Position numbers and translations under genes: made by a program. Positions 45,292 through 54,578 of a stretch of DNA of 64,000 nucleotides are shown here, piece after piece. This DNA comes from Achromobacter pestifer (GTDB lineage Bacteria > Pseudomonadota > Gammaproteobacteria > Burkholderiales > Burkholderiaceae_B): contig NZ_CP053985.1 in the NCBI RefSeq assembly GCF_013267355.1, positions 6,696,001-6,760,000 on the forward strand. Direction: 5' to 3'. The notes beneath the pieces are model-generated. The model was not told where the DNA came from. It did no database searches and was given only the letters and a program-made list of their open reading frames with translations. The stretch's first letter is position 1. Every line of letters begins with the position of its first letter.

Positions 45292-45316
45292 GGGCGCGCC
45301 AATGGCGCGCCCTTTT
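45292..45316 (+). terminator. Intrinsic terminator of ppsR
   Basis: GGGCGCGCC (45292-45300) pairs with GGCGCGCCC (45304-45312) around an AAT loop, followed by TTTT at 45313-45316. It begins 9 bases after the ppsR stop. Confidence 0.8.
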
Positions 45317-45333
45317 ACAAGACATGGTCCAGA

Positions 45334-45813
45334 TCAGGGGCGCAGTTTGACGCGTTCGCGCGACCCGGCGCCCCAGTATTGCAGCGGCCCCATTTCCTGT
45401 TGGGCGGCCGCCTCCGACTCTTCCAGGCGCATTTCCTGGCGACCCATGTTGGACGAATTGCCGCTCACGCCTTCGATGCTCAACCGCACGTAGCGGGTCT
45501 GGCCCGGGGCCAGCGTGAACGACAGTTTTTCGTCGTCGCGCAAAGTGTCGACCACGTACTGGCCGGCGGGCCGGTTCACATAGAAGAAACTGCCCGGCTT
45601 GGAACGGCCGACCTTCAGGCCGTTCACGCGCAGGTACGGCTGGGCCGACACCACGCCAACCGGCGCCGGCGGCTGGTAGAAGTAGATGCGACCCGTTTCC
45701 GGCACCATCATGGGAATGGAGCTGGCGACCTCCTTGTACCGAGGACCGCCGCAACCCGCCAACAAGGCCGCGCCCAGCACGGCGGCCGCCACCATCTTGA
45801 ACCTGCGCTTCAT
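45334..45813 (-). CDS. DUF2846 lipoprotein, copy 1
   Basis: A 159-residue lipoprotein with a lipobox LLAGC placing the lipidated Cys at residue 21. The mature part has the DUF2846 pattern: RIYFYQPPAPVG, the strand KVGRSKPGSFFYVNRPAGQY, and APGQTRYVRLSIEG. It ends near LQYWGAGSRERVKL. It is clearly paralogous to the next gene upstream (shared IYFYQP, VGRSK.G.F, GQTRYVR, YWGAG). The start MKRRFKM at 45813 gives a normal signal peptide. Its function is unknown; it is probably anchored to a periplasmic face. Confidence 0.85.
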   Translation of the reverse strand: MKRRFKMVAAAVLGAALLAGCGGPRYKEVASSIPMMVPETGRIYFYQPPAPVGVVSAQPYLRVNGLKVGRSKPGSFFYVNRPAGQYVVDTLRDDEKLSFTLAPGQTRYVRLSIEGVSGNSSNMGRQEMRLEESEAAAQQEMGPLQYWGAGSRERVKLRP

Positions 45814-45874
45814 TCCGTCTTCTCCGATTTGCCCGCTTCGCAGGCCGTCAGCTCGATGGCCCGACGCGAGCAGG

Positions 45875-45901
45875 TATGTAGATAAAACCAAAACCTACAT
45901 A
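45875..45901 (-). repeat. AT-rich inverted repeat between the two lipoprotein genes
   Basis: TATGTAG (45875-45881) and CTACATA (45895-45901) form a perfect 7-bp inverted repeat in an unusually AT-rich patch between the two paralogous genes. It may end the first transcript or hold the second promoter. Confidence 0.35.
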
Positions 45902-45909
45902 TTGGAGTT

Positions 45910-46380
45910 TTATTCATAGCGCAGCGGCTCGCGGTCGCGATGCCCCGCGCCCCAATAACGCAGGTCCTTCATGGCCTGCACGGCTTCGTCAGCGGAGGCC
46001 TCCAGCCGCAGGACCTGCCGGCCGCCCGCGACATCCACGCGCACGTATCGGGTCTGTCCGGCGGCCAGCGGGACCTTGAGCGCGTCCTTGCGCTCCTTGC
46101 GGTCGGTGGCGGTAATGACTTCCACTTCGCCTGGCGCGCGGTCCACGAAGAAGAAGCGGCCGGATTTGGAACGTCCGACCTTGCGGTCATCGACCAGGAT
46201 CGCGGGCTGCGCGACTTTGTCGCCGTTGGGCGTCACGGGCTGGTAGAAGTAGATCCGGCCTTCGGCAGCTTCCAGCGCCGGAATGCGGTCCGCCACGTCG
46301 CCATACCGGGGGCCGGCACAAGCAGCAAGCAACACGGCCGCGCCCAGCGCGGCAAGACTCGATTTGATCCCGCTTTTCAT
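45910..46380 (-). CDS. DUF2846 lipoprotein, copy 2
   Basis: A 156-residue lipoprotein with lipobox LLAAC and the lipidated Cys at residue 21, exactly as in copy 1. It shares GPRYGDVA, RIYFYQPVTPNG, KVGRSKSGRFFFVDR, AAGQTRYVRVDV and the C-terminal RYWGAGHRDRE with the neighbour, so the pair arose by tandem duplication. It differs in a charged insert DRKERKDALK and lacks the Ser/Asn-rich loop of copy 1. Its function is unknown. Confidence 0.85.
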   Translation of the reverse strand: MKSGIKSSLAALGAAVLLAACAGPRYGDVADRIPALEAAEGRIYFYQPVTPNGDKVAQPAILVDDRKVGRSKSGRFFFVDRAPGEVEVITATDRKERKDALKVPLAAGQTRYVRVDVAGGRQVLRLEASADEAVQAMKDLRYWGAGHRDREPLRYE

Positions 46381-46512
46381 GTCCCGTCCTTGATCCGGTC
46401 CCGCCGCGCCGCGCGGCTCAAGGCCGCCTCGCTCGGGAAAACGGGGCAGTATAAACAGGGGACGGTGCCTTCAATCGGCGGAAAAACGGCGAAAGGCAGG
46501 GCTGCTTGACGT

Positions 46513-47301
46513 TCAGCCCGGTTTGCTGCGCAAGGCTTGGCGCCGCTGCTCGAAGAGGCAGATCGCGGCTGCGGCGCCCACATTGAGCGATTCCACCGCC
46601 GCCATGTCGTGCGGAATGCGCACCTTGAGGCGCGCGGCGGCAAGCAGCTCCGCGGCCACGCCCTGGCCTTCGTGGCCGAACACCCAGGCGCAGCGTTGCG
46701 GCAGCACGCCTTCGTACAGGTCGCGCGCGCCATCCAGCGCGGTCGCCACCAGCGGCACCTGCAGCCTGGGCAGCAAGGCGGCCAGATCCACATGTTCATG
46801 GATGGCGAGGGCGAAATGAGCGCCCTGGCCGCTGCGCAGCACTTTGGGAGACCAGGCCGCGGCCGTGCCCGTGGCCAGGAAGACGCGCTTCACGCCCGCC
46901 GCCGCGCAGGTGCGCAGCAGCGTGCCGACATTGCCAGGATCCTGGATGCGGTCGAACAGCACGCAGTTCTCGTCCATGGCTTGCGGCAGGTCCGGCGCCG
47001 GCGGGGTCACCAGAAACGCCACGCCCTGCCCGCTTTCGACCGCCGCCAGGGACTGCATCAGCCGCGCGTCCAGGGCCAGGCAGTCGCGGTCCGGCACAGC
47101 CGCCGCCAGCGCCGCAATGTCGGGCTGGGACAACCGTTCCACGTCGAAAATCGCCTGATCCGGCGCGCCGTGGTGCTGCAGCCAGGCTTGGCACAAATGC
47201 ACGCCGTCCAGCAGCACCGGCGCGCCGCGCTTGCCCGCCGTGCCCGCCAGCTTGGCCAGCGCCTTGACCGCGGGGTTGTCGCGAGAACTGATGTGCTTCA
47301 T
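46513..47301 (-). CDS. TrmH/SpoU-family RNA 2'-O-methyltransferase
   Basis: A 262-residue SPOUT enzyme with a substrate-binding N-terminal domain (about 1-90) and a knotted methylase domain. The three SpoU motifs are visible: [34 protein letters not shown] and [23 protein letters not shown]. It probably methylates a ribose in rRNA or tRNA; the target is not readable. It starts at 47301, overlapping the rnhB stop by ATGA, and ends the big envelope/translation cluster. Confidence 0.9.
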   Translation of the reverse strand: MKHISSRDNPAVKALAKLAGTAGKRGAPVLLDGVHLCQAWLQHHGAPDQAIFDVERLSQPDIAALAAAVPDRDCLALDARLMQSLAAVESGQGVAFLVTPPAPDLPQAMDENCVLFDRIQDPGNVGTLLRTCAAAGVKRVFLATGTAAAWSPKVLRSGQGAHFALAIHEHVDLAALLPRLQVPLVATALDGARDLYEGVLPQRCAWVFGHEGQGVAAELLAAARLKVRIPHDMAAVESLNVGAAAAICLFEQRRQALRSKPG

Positions 47302-47906
47302 GAATTCAGGCCGAAGGCCTTGATGGGTGCGAAGCTGCGCCGGTGTTCGGCGCAGGGGCCGTGCTCGCGCAGCATCTCCAGATGCAGCGGCGTGCCATAG
47401 CCCTTGTGCTGGTCGAAGGCGTATTGGGGATACAGGGCATGCAGGCGCAGCAGATCCGCGTCGCGCGCCGTCTTGGCGAGGATGGAGGCCGCGGAAATCG
47501 CGGGCACCAGGGCATCGCCCTTGATGACGGTCTGCACCGTGCAGCCGAGCTTGGGAGCCTGATTGCCGTCCACCAGCGCCAACTGTGGCCTGGTGGACAA
47601 GCCCTGCACCGCGCGCTGCATCGCCAGCATCGTGGCGCGCAGGATGTTCATGCTGTCGATCTCGGCCACGCTGGCACTGGCGATGCACCAGGCCAGCGCG
47701 AACTCCTGGATTTCAAGCGCCAGCGCCTCGCGCGTGGCAGCCTTGAGCACCTTGGAATCCGCCAGGCCGCCTATGGGCCGGGCCGGATCCAGGATTACGG
47801 CCGCGGCGTAGACCGCGCCCGCCAGCGGGCCACGGCCCGCCTCGTCCACGCCCGCCGTGACCATGGCGGGCTGCTCGGGAGCCACGAACAGGTCAGGCTG
47901 CTCCAC
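47298..47906 (-). CDS. rnhB: Ribonuclease HII
   Basis: A 202-residue RNase that removes RNA from RNA-DNA hybrids, including single ribonucleotides. The catalytic Asp-Glu pair is D21/E22 in [12 protein letters not shown], with [12 protein letters not shown] and the later Asp in [10 protein letters not shown]. The start is a GTG at 47906 inside the end of lpxB (14-base overlap), supported by GGAGG. The order lpxA-lpxB-rnhB is conserved in proteobacteria. Confidence 0.94.
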   Translation of the reverse strand: MEQPDLFVAPEQPAMVTAGVDEAGRGPLAGAVYAAAVILDPARPIGGLADSKVLKAATREALALEIQEFALAWCIASASVAEIDSMNILRATMLAMQRAVQGLSTRPQLALVDGNQAPKLGCTVQTVIKGDALVPAISAASILAKTARDADLLRLHALYPQYAFDQHKGYGTPLHLEMLREHGPCAEHRRSFAPIKAFGLNS

Positions 47907-49089
47907 CGGCCACCTCCAGGATCGCCTGTGCGGCCAGCGCGGGCGTATCGCGCAGCAATTCCTGATGCAGGGCGGTAAAGCGGGCCTCGATGCGCGCCCT
48001 GCCCGCGTCGTCGGTCAGCGACGTCCAGGTCGCCTCGGCAAGCTTCTCGGGCGTCGCATCGTCCTGCAGCAGCTCCGGCACGGCAAAATCGCGCAGCAGC
48101 ACGTTCGGCAAGCCTACCCAGGGCAGATAGGGGCGTTGCTGGCCGGACTTCCAGGCCATGATGCGGCGCATCCAGGGCGACAGCACGTAGGAAATGACCA
48201 TGGGCCGCTTGTACAGCGCCGTTTCCAGCGTGGCGGTGCCGCTGGCCACCAGCACGGCCGTGGCCGCCTCCATGACGGACCAGGCCACGGGCGCCTGGCG
48301 TTCTCCGCCCTCGCCGTGCAGATCATTCGCGGTGACGCAGCGCAGCCCCGGCACCGGATACTGGGCCAGAATGGCCTGGAACTCCGCGCGCCGCTGGTCG
48401 TTGACCATGGGAACGACGCATTGCAGGGCCGGATCCTTCTTCTGCAGTATCTGCGCGGCTTGCAGGAAGCGCGGCGCCAGCAGACGGATTTCGGAGGAGC
48501 GGCTACCCGGCAGGATCGCCAGCACGCGCGCATTCTGGTCTATGCCCAGGCGCTCGCGCGCCGCGGCGCGGTCCGGCTGCATGGGCACGGCGCCAGCCAA
48601 CGGATGGCCCACGTAAGTGACGGGTATGCCTTCCTTGCGGTAGATCTCTTCCTCGAACGGGAACAGCACCAGCATGTGCGACACGGATTCGCGGATCTTG
48701 TGGATGCGCTCGTAGCGCCAGGCCCAGATCGACGGCCCGACGAAATGCACCGTGGGCGTGCCCGCCTGGCGCAGCTGATGCTCCAGCCGCAGGTTGAAGT
48801 CGGGCGCGTCGATGCCGACGAAGACGGCGGGCGGCTCCGCCAGCCAGCGCCGCTTCACGTCGCGATAGGTGCCGAGCAGGCTGGGCAGGCGTTTCAGCGC
48901 GTCGACATAGCCGAACACCGTCAAGGCGTGCATGGGATGCCAGGTGTCAAAGTCGCGGGCCTGCATCTGCGGCCCCCCGATACCCTCGCAGCGAATGCCG
49001 GCGTCGCGCGCTTGCAGACCGGCAATGATGCGTCCGGCCAGCAGGTCGCCCGAAGGCTCGCCGGCCACCATGCCGATCCGAGTGCTCAT
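47893..49089 (-). CDS. lpxB: Lipid-A-disaccharide synthase
   Basis: A 398-residue membrane-associated glycosyltransferase (GT19) that joins UDP-2,3-diacylglucosamine and lipid X. The opening [22 protein letters not shown] and the segments [24 protein letters not shown] and [14 protein letters not shown] are diagnostic. Its start overlaps the lpxA stop by ATGA. Confidence 0.96.
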   Translation of the reverse strand: MSTRIGMVAGEPSGDLLAGRIIAGLQARDAGIRCEGIGGPQMQARDFDTWHPMHALTVFGYVDALKRLPSLLGTYRDVKRRWLAEPPAVFVGIDAPDFNLRLEHQLRQAGTPTVHFVGPSIWAWRYERIHKIRESVSHMLVLFPFEEEIYRKEGIPVTYVGHPLAGAVPMQPDRAAARERLGIDQNARVLAILPGSRSSEIRLLAPRFLQAAQILQKKDPALQCVVPMVNDQRRAEFQAILAQYPVPGLRCVTANDLHGEGGERQAPVAWSVMEAATAVLVASGTATLETALYKRPMVISYVLSPWMRRIMAWKSGQQRPYLPWVGLPNVLLRDFAVPELLQDDATPEKLAEATWTSLTDDAGRARIEARFTALHQELLRDTPALAAQAILEVAGGAA

Positions 49090-49880
49090 GGGCGGATGAT
49101 GCCGCGGCTTGCGACGTCCAGGAAGTCGAGCAGGGTCTGCAGGTGCGGGGCGACCTCGGGCTCCGCATCCAGGCGGGCGCGCAGTTCTGCCCGCGCCGCG
49201 TCCAGGGACAGGCCACGGCGGTAGATGATCTTGTAGGCGTCGCGCAGCGCCGAAATGTCGGCGGGCGTGAAGCCGCGGCGCTTGAGGCCTTCGACGTTGA
49301 CGCCCACAGGACGGCAGGGATTGCCCGCGGCCAGCACGAACGGCGGCGTGTCCTGCATGAGGGAGCTATTGCCGCCCGTCATGCTGTGCGCGCCGATGCG
49401 CGAGAACTGGTGCACGCCGGTCAGGCCGCCCACGATGGCCCAATCGCCGACGTGGACGTGGCCGCCCAGCTGCACCGAGTTGGCCAGGATGGTGTGGTTG
49501 CCGATGTGGCAATCATGTGCGACGTGCACGTACGCCATGATCCAGTTGTCGTCGGCAATCGTCGTGGCCCCGCCGTCCTGCACGGTGCCCGTGTTGAGCG
49601 TGACGAATTCCCGGAACGTGTTGCGGTCACCGATCTCCAGGCGGGTAGGCTCACCCTGGTACTTCTTGTCCTGGGGCATGCCGCCGACCGAGCAATAGCG
49701 GTAGAAGCGGTTGTCGCGCCCGATGGTCGTCACCCCGTCCACCATGCAGTACGGGCCGATCTCGGTGCCCGCGCCGATGGTCACATCGGGACCGATGGTC
49801 GCGAACGGACCCACGACGACAGTCGGGTCGAGCTTTGCCGCCGGATCAACGACGGCGGTGGGGTGAATGTTTCCTGCCAT
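49086..49880 (-). CDS. lpxA: UDP-N-acetylglucosamine O-acyltransferase
   Basis: A 264-residue left-handed beta-helix trimer that begins lipid A synthesis. The hexapeptide repeats run from about residue 5 to 190. The catalytic His is H122 in YVHVAHDCHIG (equivalent to E. coli H125). The C-terminal helical domain holds GVNVEGLKRRGFTPADI. The start follows the fabZ stop without a gap (TAA then ATG). Confidence 0.96.
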   Translation of the reverse strand: MAGNIHPTAVVDPAAKLDPTVVVGPFATIGPDVTIGAGTEIGPYCMVDGVTTIGRDNRFYRYCSVGGMPQDKKYQGEPTRLEIGDRNTFREFVTLNTGTVQDGGATTIADDNWIMAYVHVAHDCHIGNHTILANSVQLGGHVHVGDWAIVGGLTGVHQFSRIGAHSMTGGNSSLMQDTPPFVLAAGNPCRPVGVNVEGLKRRGFTPADISALRDAYKIIYRRGLSLDAARAELRARLDAEPEVAPHLQTLLDFLDVASRGIIRP

Positions 49881-50336
49881 TTACTCTTCCAGGCTGCGAA
49901 TCGCGCACATCAGCTTGGCCGAGGCGACTTCCTGGCCGTCCACTGTCGCGCGCGCTTGGTACTTACAGATGCTGCGGCTCAGGCGCTCGGCTTCGACCTC
50001 GATACGCAGTTGGTCGCCCGGGACCACGGGGCGGCGGAAACGCGCGCCGTCGATGCCGACCAGGTAATACGCGGTCTTGGAACCTTCGCACTTCAGGCCG
50101 CCGTTCTCGTCGGTGAACGAGAACAGGGCGGAGGCCTGAGCCATGGCTTCCACGATGAGCACGCCCGGCATCACCGGGTGGTGCGGGAAATGGCCGTTGA
50201 AAAACGGTTCATTGATCGAGACGTTCTTGATGGCCACGATGGACTTGCCAGGCACCATTTCGACGACGCGGTCAATCAGCAGCATCGGATAACGATGCGG
50301 CAGCCTCTCCATGATCCCCTTGATGTCGAGTTCCAT
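49881..50336 (-). CDS. fabZ: 3-hydroxyacyl-ACP dehydratase FabZ
   Basis: A 151-residue hotdog-fold dehydratase of fatty-acid elongation. The active-site segment [20 protein letters not shown] has H49 and E63 in the exact spacing of characterised FabZ proteins. The N-terminal [13 protein letters not shown] is also typical. Its place between lpxD and lpxA links 3-hydroxyacyl-ACP use in fatty-acid and lipid A synthesis. Confidence 0.96.
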   Translation of the reverse strand: MELDIKGIMERLPHRYPMLLIDRVVEMVPGKSIVAIKNVSINEPFFNGHFPHHPVMPGVLIVEAMAQASALFSFTDENGGLKCEGSKTAYYLVGIDGARFRRPVVPGDQLRIEVEAERLSRSICKYQARATVDGQEVASAKLMCAIRSLEE

Positions 50337-50406
50337 TTTTCTATGCTTTCCTGCGAAGTAAAGTAATCGTGCGGCGCGGACGCGCCAGGGGCGGCAGTGC
50401 GCCGCC

Positions 50407-51504
50407 CTAGTCTTTTTCCAGCGTCCGCACGCGCCGGCGCAATTGCGCCAACTGTTGTATCACGGCGGCGTTGCGCTGCCATTCGCCATGTTCCGCGTAC
50501 GGGAAGACCCCGGTATAGCGGCCAGGCTTCGAAATGCTGGAGGTCACCGCGGTGCCGCCGGAAACATGCACATCGTCGCCCAGCGTGAGGTGGCCGGACA
50601 GCATGGCCGCGCCGCCTATGGTGCAGCGCTCGCCGATGGTGGTCGAGCCAGCCACGCCGACGCAGGCCGCAATCGCGGTATGCGCGCCGATCCGGCAGTT
50701 ATGCGCGACCATGATCTGGTTGTCCAGTTTCACGCCATCGGCCAGGACGGTGTCTTCCAGCGCGCCGCGATCGACGGTGGTGTTGGCGCCGATTTCGACG
50801 TCGTCACCAATGGTCACGCCGCCGAGCTGGGGAATCTTGCCCCAGGCGCCCTTGCCCAGCGTGGGATCGGGCGCAAAGCCGAAGCCATCCGCGCCCAGCA
50901 CGGCGCCGCTATGGATGATCGCGCGCGCGCCCACCTTGACCCCGTCATACAGGGTGACATGGGCGTACAGGCGGCTGCCGGGTCCGACGGACGAGCCCGC
51001 GCCTATGACGCAGCCGGGTCCGAGCACGGTATCGCGGCCGATGCGGGCGCCGGATTCGACGACGCAATTCGGGCCGATGCGCACGCCCTCTTCGATGATG
51101 GCGTCAGCGGCGACCACCGCGGAAGGATGCGTGGACGCGGGCAGCGCGGGACGCCTGGCGGCGTCGAACCATTGCGCCACACGGGCATAGAGCAGATAGG
51201 GATGCTGACAGACGACCAGCGCGAACGGCGGCCGGGCATTGCCTTCCGCTTCCAGAACCTGGGCCACGTCGGGCGAGACGATGACCGCCCCTGCCTGCGT
51301 GGCGCCTAGCTGGCTCTGGTAGCGGGGGTTGGCCAGGAAAGCGATTTCCTGCCGACCCGCCGATGACAGGGTTCCAATGCCGCAGACCCGCATGGGGTCC
51401 GCACCGGGAACCGCGCTGATACGCCAGTCCATTCCCTGGGTGTTGGCGGCGCTCAACAGTGTTTCCAGCGTTGGCGCGCGGGCAAGATCCAGTAAAACCG
51501 GCAT
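50407..51504 (-). CDS. lpxD: UDP-3-O-acylglucosamine N-acyltransferase
   Basis: A 365-residue beta-helix acyltransferase for the third step of lipid A synthesis. An N-terminal uridine-binding domain (about 1-110) precedes the hexapeptide helix (about 115-310), and a C-terminal helix ends [10 protein letters not shown]. The catalytic His is in [11 protein letters not shown]. It lies 70 bases from fabZ and 17 from skp. It is somewhat longer at the N-terminus than E. coli LpxD. Confidence 0.95.
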   Translation of the reverse strand: MPVLLDLARAPTLETLLSAANTQGMDWRISAVPGADPMRVCGIGTLSSAGRQEIAFLANPRYQSQLGATQAGAVIVSPDVAQVLEAEGNARPPFALVVCQHPYLLYARVAQWFDAARRPALPASTHPSAVVAADAIIEEGVRIGPNCVVESGARIGRDTVLGPGCVIGAGSSVGPGSRLYAHVTLYDGVKVGARAIIHSGAVLGADGFGFAPDPTLGKGAWGKIPQLGGVTIGDDVEIGANTTVDRGALEDTVLADGVKLDNQIMVAHNCRIGAHTAIAACVGVAGSTTIGERCTIGGAAMLSGHLTLGDDVHVSGGTAVTSSISKPGRYTGVFPYAEHGEWQRNAAVIQQLAQLRRRVRTLEKD

Positions 51505-51521
51505 GGCGTGACGGGTGCTGC

Positions 51522-52082
51522 TTACTTGCCCAGGCTCTGGATCACCTTGTCGGTGATGTCGATGCGCGGGTTGACGGTCACGGCGTCCTGAATGATCAGG
51601 TCGTAGTTTTCCTGTTCGGCGATGCGCTTGATGGCGTCATTGGCCTTCGTCACGATGCCCGAGAACTCTTCGTTGCGGCGGCGATTGAAGTCTTCCTGGA
51701 ACTCGCGGCGCTTGCGCTGCAGGTCGGTATCCAGGTTGGACAGTTCGCGCTGGCGCTTGACGCGATCGGACTCCGACAGAACGGGAGCGTCCTTGTCGAA
51801 CTTCTCGGCTTGCGAACGCAGGCTGTTGTTCAGGCGCTGGAGTTCGTCGTCGCGCTTCTTGAATTCGGCTTCGATCTTGCTTTGCGCCGCCTTGGCCGGG
51901 GTCGACTCGCGCAGGATCCGCTCGGTATTGACGAAACCGATCTTCGTGCCTTGAGCCTGCGCGGGAATCGCCGCAGCCGAACCGAGTATGAGCGCACCTA
52001 CCAGGGCAATGGAGCCGCCCAGTTTGCCGCGGCGCTTGGCGCGCAGCGAATTCGAGGTTTTAAGTGCGGAATCAGACATCAT
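51522..52082 (-). CDS. skp: OmpH/Skp-family periplasmic chaperone
   Basis: A 186-residue chaperone with a signal peptide of about 44 residues (basic RAKRRGK, hydrophobic core, PAQAQG). The mature part is the Skp fold: a short beta opening IGFVNTERILRES, then a long charged coiled coil (about 60-150) forming the tentacles. It escorts unfolded outer-membrane proteins to BamA, encoded just upstream. Two adjacent ATG codons open the gene, and the first has the better spacing to GGTGAG. Confidence 0.93.
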   Translation of the reverse strand: MMSDSALKTSNSLRAKRRGKLGGSIALVGALILGSAAAIPAQAQGTKIGFVNTERILRESTPAKAAQSKIEAEFKKRDDELQRLNNSLRSQAEKFDKDAPVLSESDRVKRQRELSNLDTDLQRKRREFQEDFNRRRNEEFSGIVTKANDAIKRIAEQENYDLIIQDAVTVNPRIDITDKVIQSLGK

Positions 52083-52191
52083 GAAAATCTCACCTTCCAG
52101 TAAGGCAAAGCCAAAGTGTGTATTGTGCCACTAAACAGCAAGGGAGCCGGCCGTACGCCCTTCCCCCTTGTTTTCAAGCGTAACGGCGTGC

Positions 52192-54525
52192 TTAGAAACC
52201 GGTCCCGATCTGGAACTGGAAGCTCTGCTTGTCGTCGCCCGACTTCGAATTGAGCGGACGGGCATAAGACAACTGCAGCGGTCCCATCGGCGACTGCCAC
52301 GACAGGCCGATACCCGCCGAGAACCTCCAGCCGCACGGATCCTCGACCTCGCTGCCGGGCTTGCCGCCGGTGCAGCTCTGGCCGCTGCCGGCCGAAACCT
52401 GGCCCGCGTCCGAGAAAATGAACCAGCGCAGCGTGCGGTCCTTCGACGCGCCCGGGAACGGCAGATAGAGCTGCGCGTTGGCGATGACGCGCCGCGTGCC
52501 GCCCAGGTAGTCGCCGGTCTTCGTATCGCGCGGACCCAAGGACGAGCCCTCGTAGCCGCGCACCGTGCCGATACCGCCGGCATAGACGTTCTTGATGATC
52601 GGGTAGTCCTTGCTGCCGTAGCTCTGACCCCAGTCGACCATGCCGTTCAAGGCCAGGGTATAGGAGCCGCCCAGCGGCACGAAGTACTGCTGCTGTGCCG
52701 TCAGCATCGTGTACTGCAGATCGATGGTCGACACGTCGGCCTTCAGGCGGGTATACCCGCCCTTGGTCGGCGCCAGGCCGCTGTCGCGCGTGTCCTTGGT
52801 CCAACCGGTGGTGAAGATCACCGAGTTGGTCGCGTCGCCGTAGTCCCTGACGAACTTCTCGTAGGCCGCCGGCGAGTTGTTGAACAGATCGATCTGGTTA
52901 CGTTCGATGTTCGCGCCCAGCATGATCCGGTCATATTCCGAGATCGGCACGCCGAAGTTCATGCCCAGGCCCATGGCCTTGACGCGGTAGTCGCCGTCGT
53001 TGTTGTTCCAGGGCTCGGTCACGCGATAGTAGGCGGACGTGGTACGGCTGATGCCGTCCTTGGTCCAGTACGGATCGGTGTGCGACAGCACCACGGCGCG
53101 GTTGGTCTTGCTGGTGTTCAGCTGCAGGGTCAGGTTGGTGCCGCTGCCGAAGACGTTGTCTTCGCTGATGCCGGCCGACAGAATGGCCTTTTCGGACGAG
53201 CCGTAACCCACGCCCAGGTTGATCATGCCGGTGGGCTTTTCCTTGACGTCCACGTTGACGTCGACCTGGTCCGGGGAGCCCGGAACTGGATCGGTCTTGA
53301 CGTTCACGTCGCTGAAATAGCCCAGGCGGTCAACGCGGTCGCGCGAGGTCTTGATGTCCTTGGCGTCGTACCAGGCAGCTTCCTGCTGGCGCATTTCGCG
53401 GCGCACGACTTCGTCGCGCGTGCGGGTATTGCCGCCGATCTGGATGCGGCGCACGTACACGCGGCGGCTGGGATCGACGTAGAACGTCAGGTCGGCCTCA
53501 TGCTTGGCGCGGTCCAGCTGCGGGTTGGGGTTGACGTTGGCAAACGCGTAGCCCAGTTCGCCCAGATAGTCGGTGATGGCCTTGGCCGAGCCGTTGGCCT
53601 TGGCGGCGGAGAACGTCTCTTCCGGCTTGATTTCCAGCAGTGCGCCGATTTCCTTGTCCAGGCCCAGCAGATTGCCGGCCAGCTTCACGCTGCGCACCTT
53701 GTAGGGCTCGCCTTCGTGCACGGTAATCGTGATGCGGATGTCCTTGCGGTCCGGCGAAATCGTGACTTGGGGCGGCTCGACCGAGAACTCGAGGTAGCCG
53801 CGGTCCAGGTAGAACGAGCGCAGGCGCTCCAGGTCGCCTTCGAGCTTTTCGCGCGAGTACTTGTCGGTATCGGTGTACCAGGTCAGCCAGCCCGGCGTGG
53901 TCAGCTTGAATTCGTCGAGCAGATCGCTTTCCGAAAAAGCCTTGTTGCCCACGAAGCGGATTTCCTGGATGCGCGCGACCGAGCCTTCGAACACGTCGAA
54001 GCTCACGCCCACGCGGTTGCGCGGCAGCGGGGTCACGGTGGAAGTCACTTCGATGCCGTACTTGCCCTTGGACAGGTACTGCTGCTTCAGTTCGTATTCG
54101 GCGCGCTCGAGCATGGAGCGGTCGAAGATGCGGCCTTCGGCGAAGCCCACCTGCGCCAGCGACGTGGTGATGGCCTTGGAGTCGAACTCGCGCATGCCGT
54201 TGAAGTTCAGCGACGCGATCGTGGGGCGTTCCTGCACGACCACCACGACGACGTTGTTGTCCGTCTGGATCTGTACGTCAGTGAAAAAGCCAGTGCCGTA
54301 CAAGCGGCGGATGGCTTCGGTCGCTTCTTCCTCGGTGAACTTCTCACCCACCTTGACGGGGAGATAGCCGAAGACGGTGCCGGCGTCAGTTCGCTGAATA
54401 CCCTCTACGCGGATATCCCGCACGACAAAAGGGTCGAAGGCGTGGGCGATGGCCGGAACCAGCAGTGCGGCGATCAAACCCGGCAGTACACCCTTTTTGT
54501 GATGAAACATCCGGCGAAAAGACAT
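52192..54525 (-). CDS. bamA: Outer-membrane assembly factor BamA
   Basis: A 777-residue Omp85 protein. A signal peptide of about 29 residues ends in IAHA before FDPFVVRDIRVEG. Five POTRA domains span to about residue 430. The 16-strand barrel ends in QFQIGTGF with the terminal Phe. The conserved barrel-loop region GGIGTVRGYEGSSLGPRD carries the VRG(F/Y) motif. The start MSFRRMF at 54525 gives a normal signal. It lies between rseP and skp, the standard order. Confidence 0.96.
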   Translation of the reverse strand: MSFRRMFHHKKGVLPGLIAALLVPAIAHAFDPFVVRDIRVEGIQRTDAGTVFGYLPVKVGEKFTEEEATEAIRRLYGTGFFTDVQIQTDNNVVVVVVQERPTIASLNFNGMREFDSKAITTSLAQVGFAEGRIFDRSMLERAEYELKQQYLSKGKYGIEVTSTVTPLPRNRVGVSFDVFEGSVARIQEIRFVGNKAFSESDLLDEFKLTTPGWLTWYTDTDKYSREKLEGDLERLRSFYLDRGYLEFSVEPPQVTISPDRKDIRITITVHEGEPYKVRSVKLAGNLLGLDKEIGALLEIKPEETFSAAKANGSAKAITDYLGELGYAFANVNPNPQLDRAKHEADLTFYVDPSRRVYVRRIQIGGNTRTRDEVVRREMRQQEAAWYDAKDIKTSRDRVDRLGYFSDVNVKTDPVPGSPDQVDVNVDVKEKPTGMINLGVGYGSSEKAILSAGISEDNVFGSGTNLTLQLNTSKTNRAVVLSHTDPYWTKDGISRTTSAYYRVTEPWNNNDGDYRVKAMGLGMNFGVPISEYDRIMLGANIERNQIDLFNNSPAAYEKFVRDYGDATNSVIFTTGWTKDTRDSGLAPTKGGYTRLKADVSTIDLQYTMLTAQQQYFVPLGGSYTLALNGMVDWGQSYGSKDYPIIKNVYAGGIGTVRGYEGSSLGPRDTKTGDYLGGTRRVIANAQLYLPFPGASKDRTLRWFIFSDAGQVSAGSGQSCTGGKPGSEVEDPCGWRFSAGIGLSWQSPMGPLQLSYARPLNSKSGDDKQSFQFQIGTGF

Positions 54526-54578
54526 CCTTGAGTATCCTCGGTCGTGCAAATGGCGGTGGATTTTATGCTAAATCGCGT

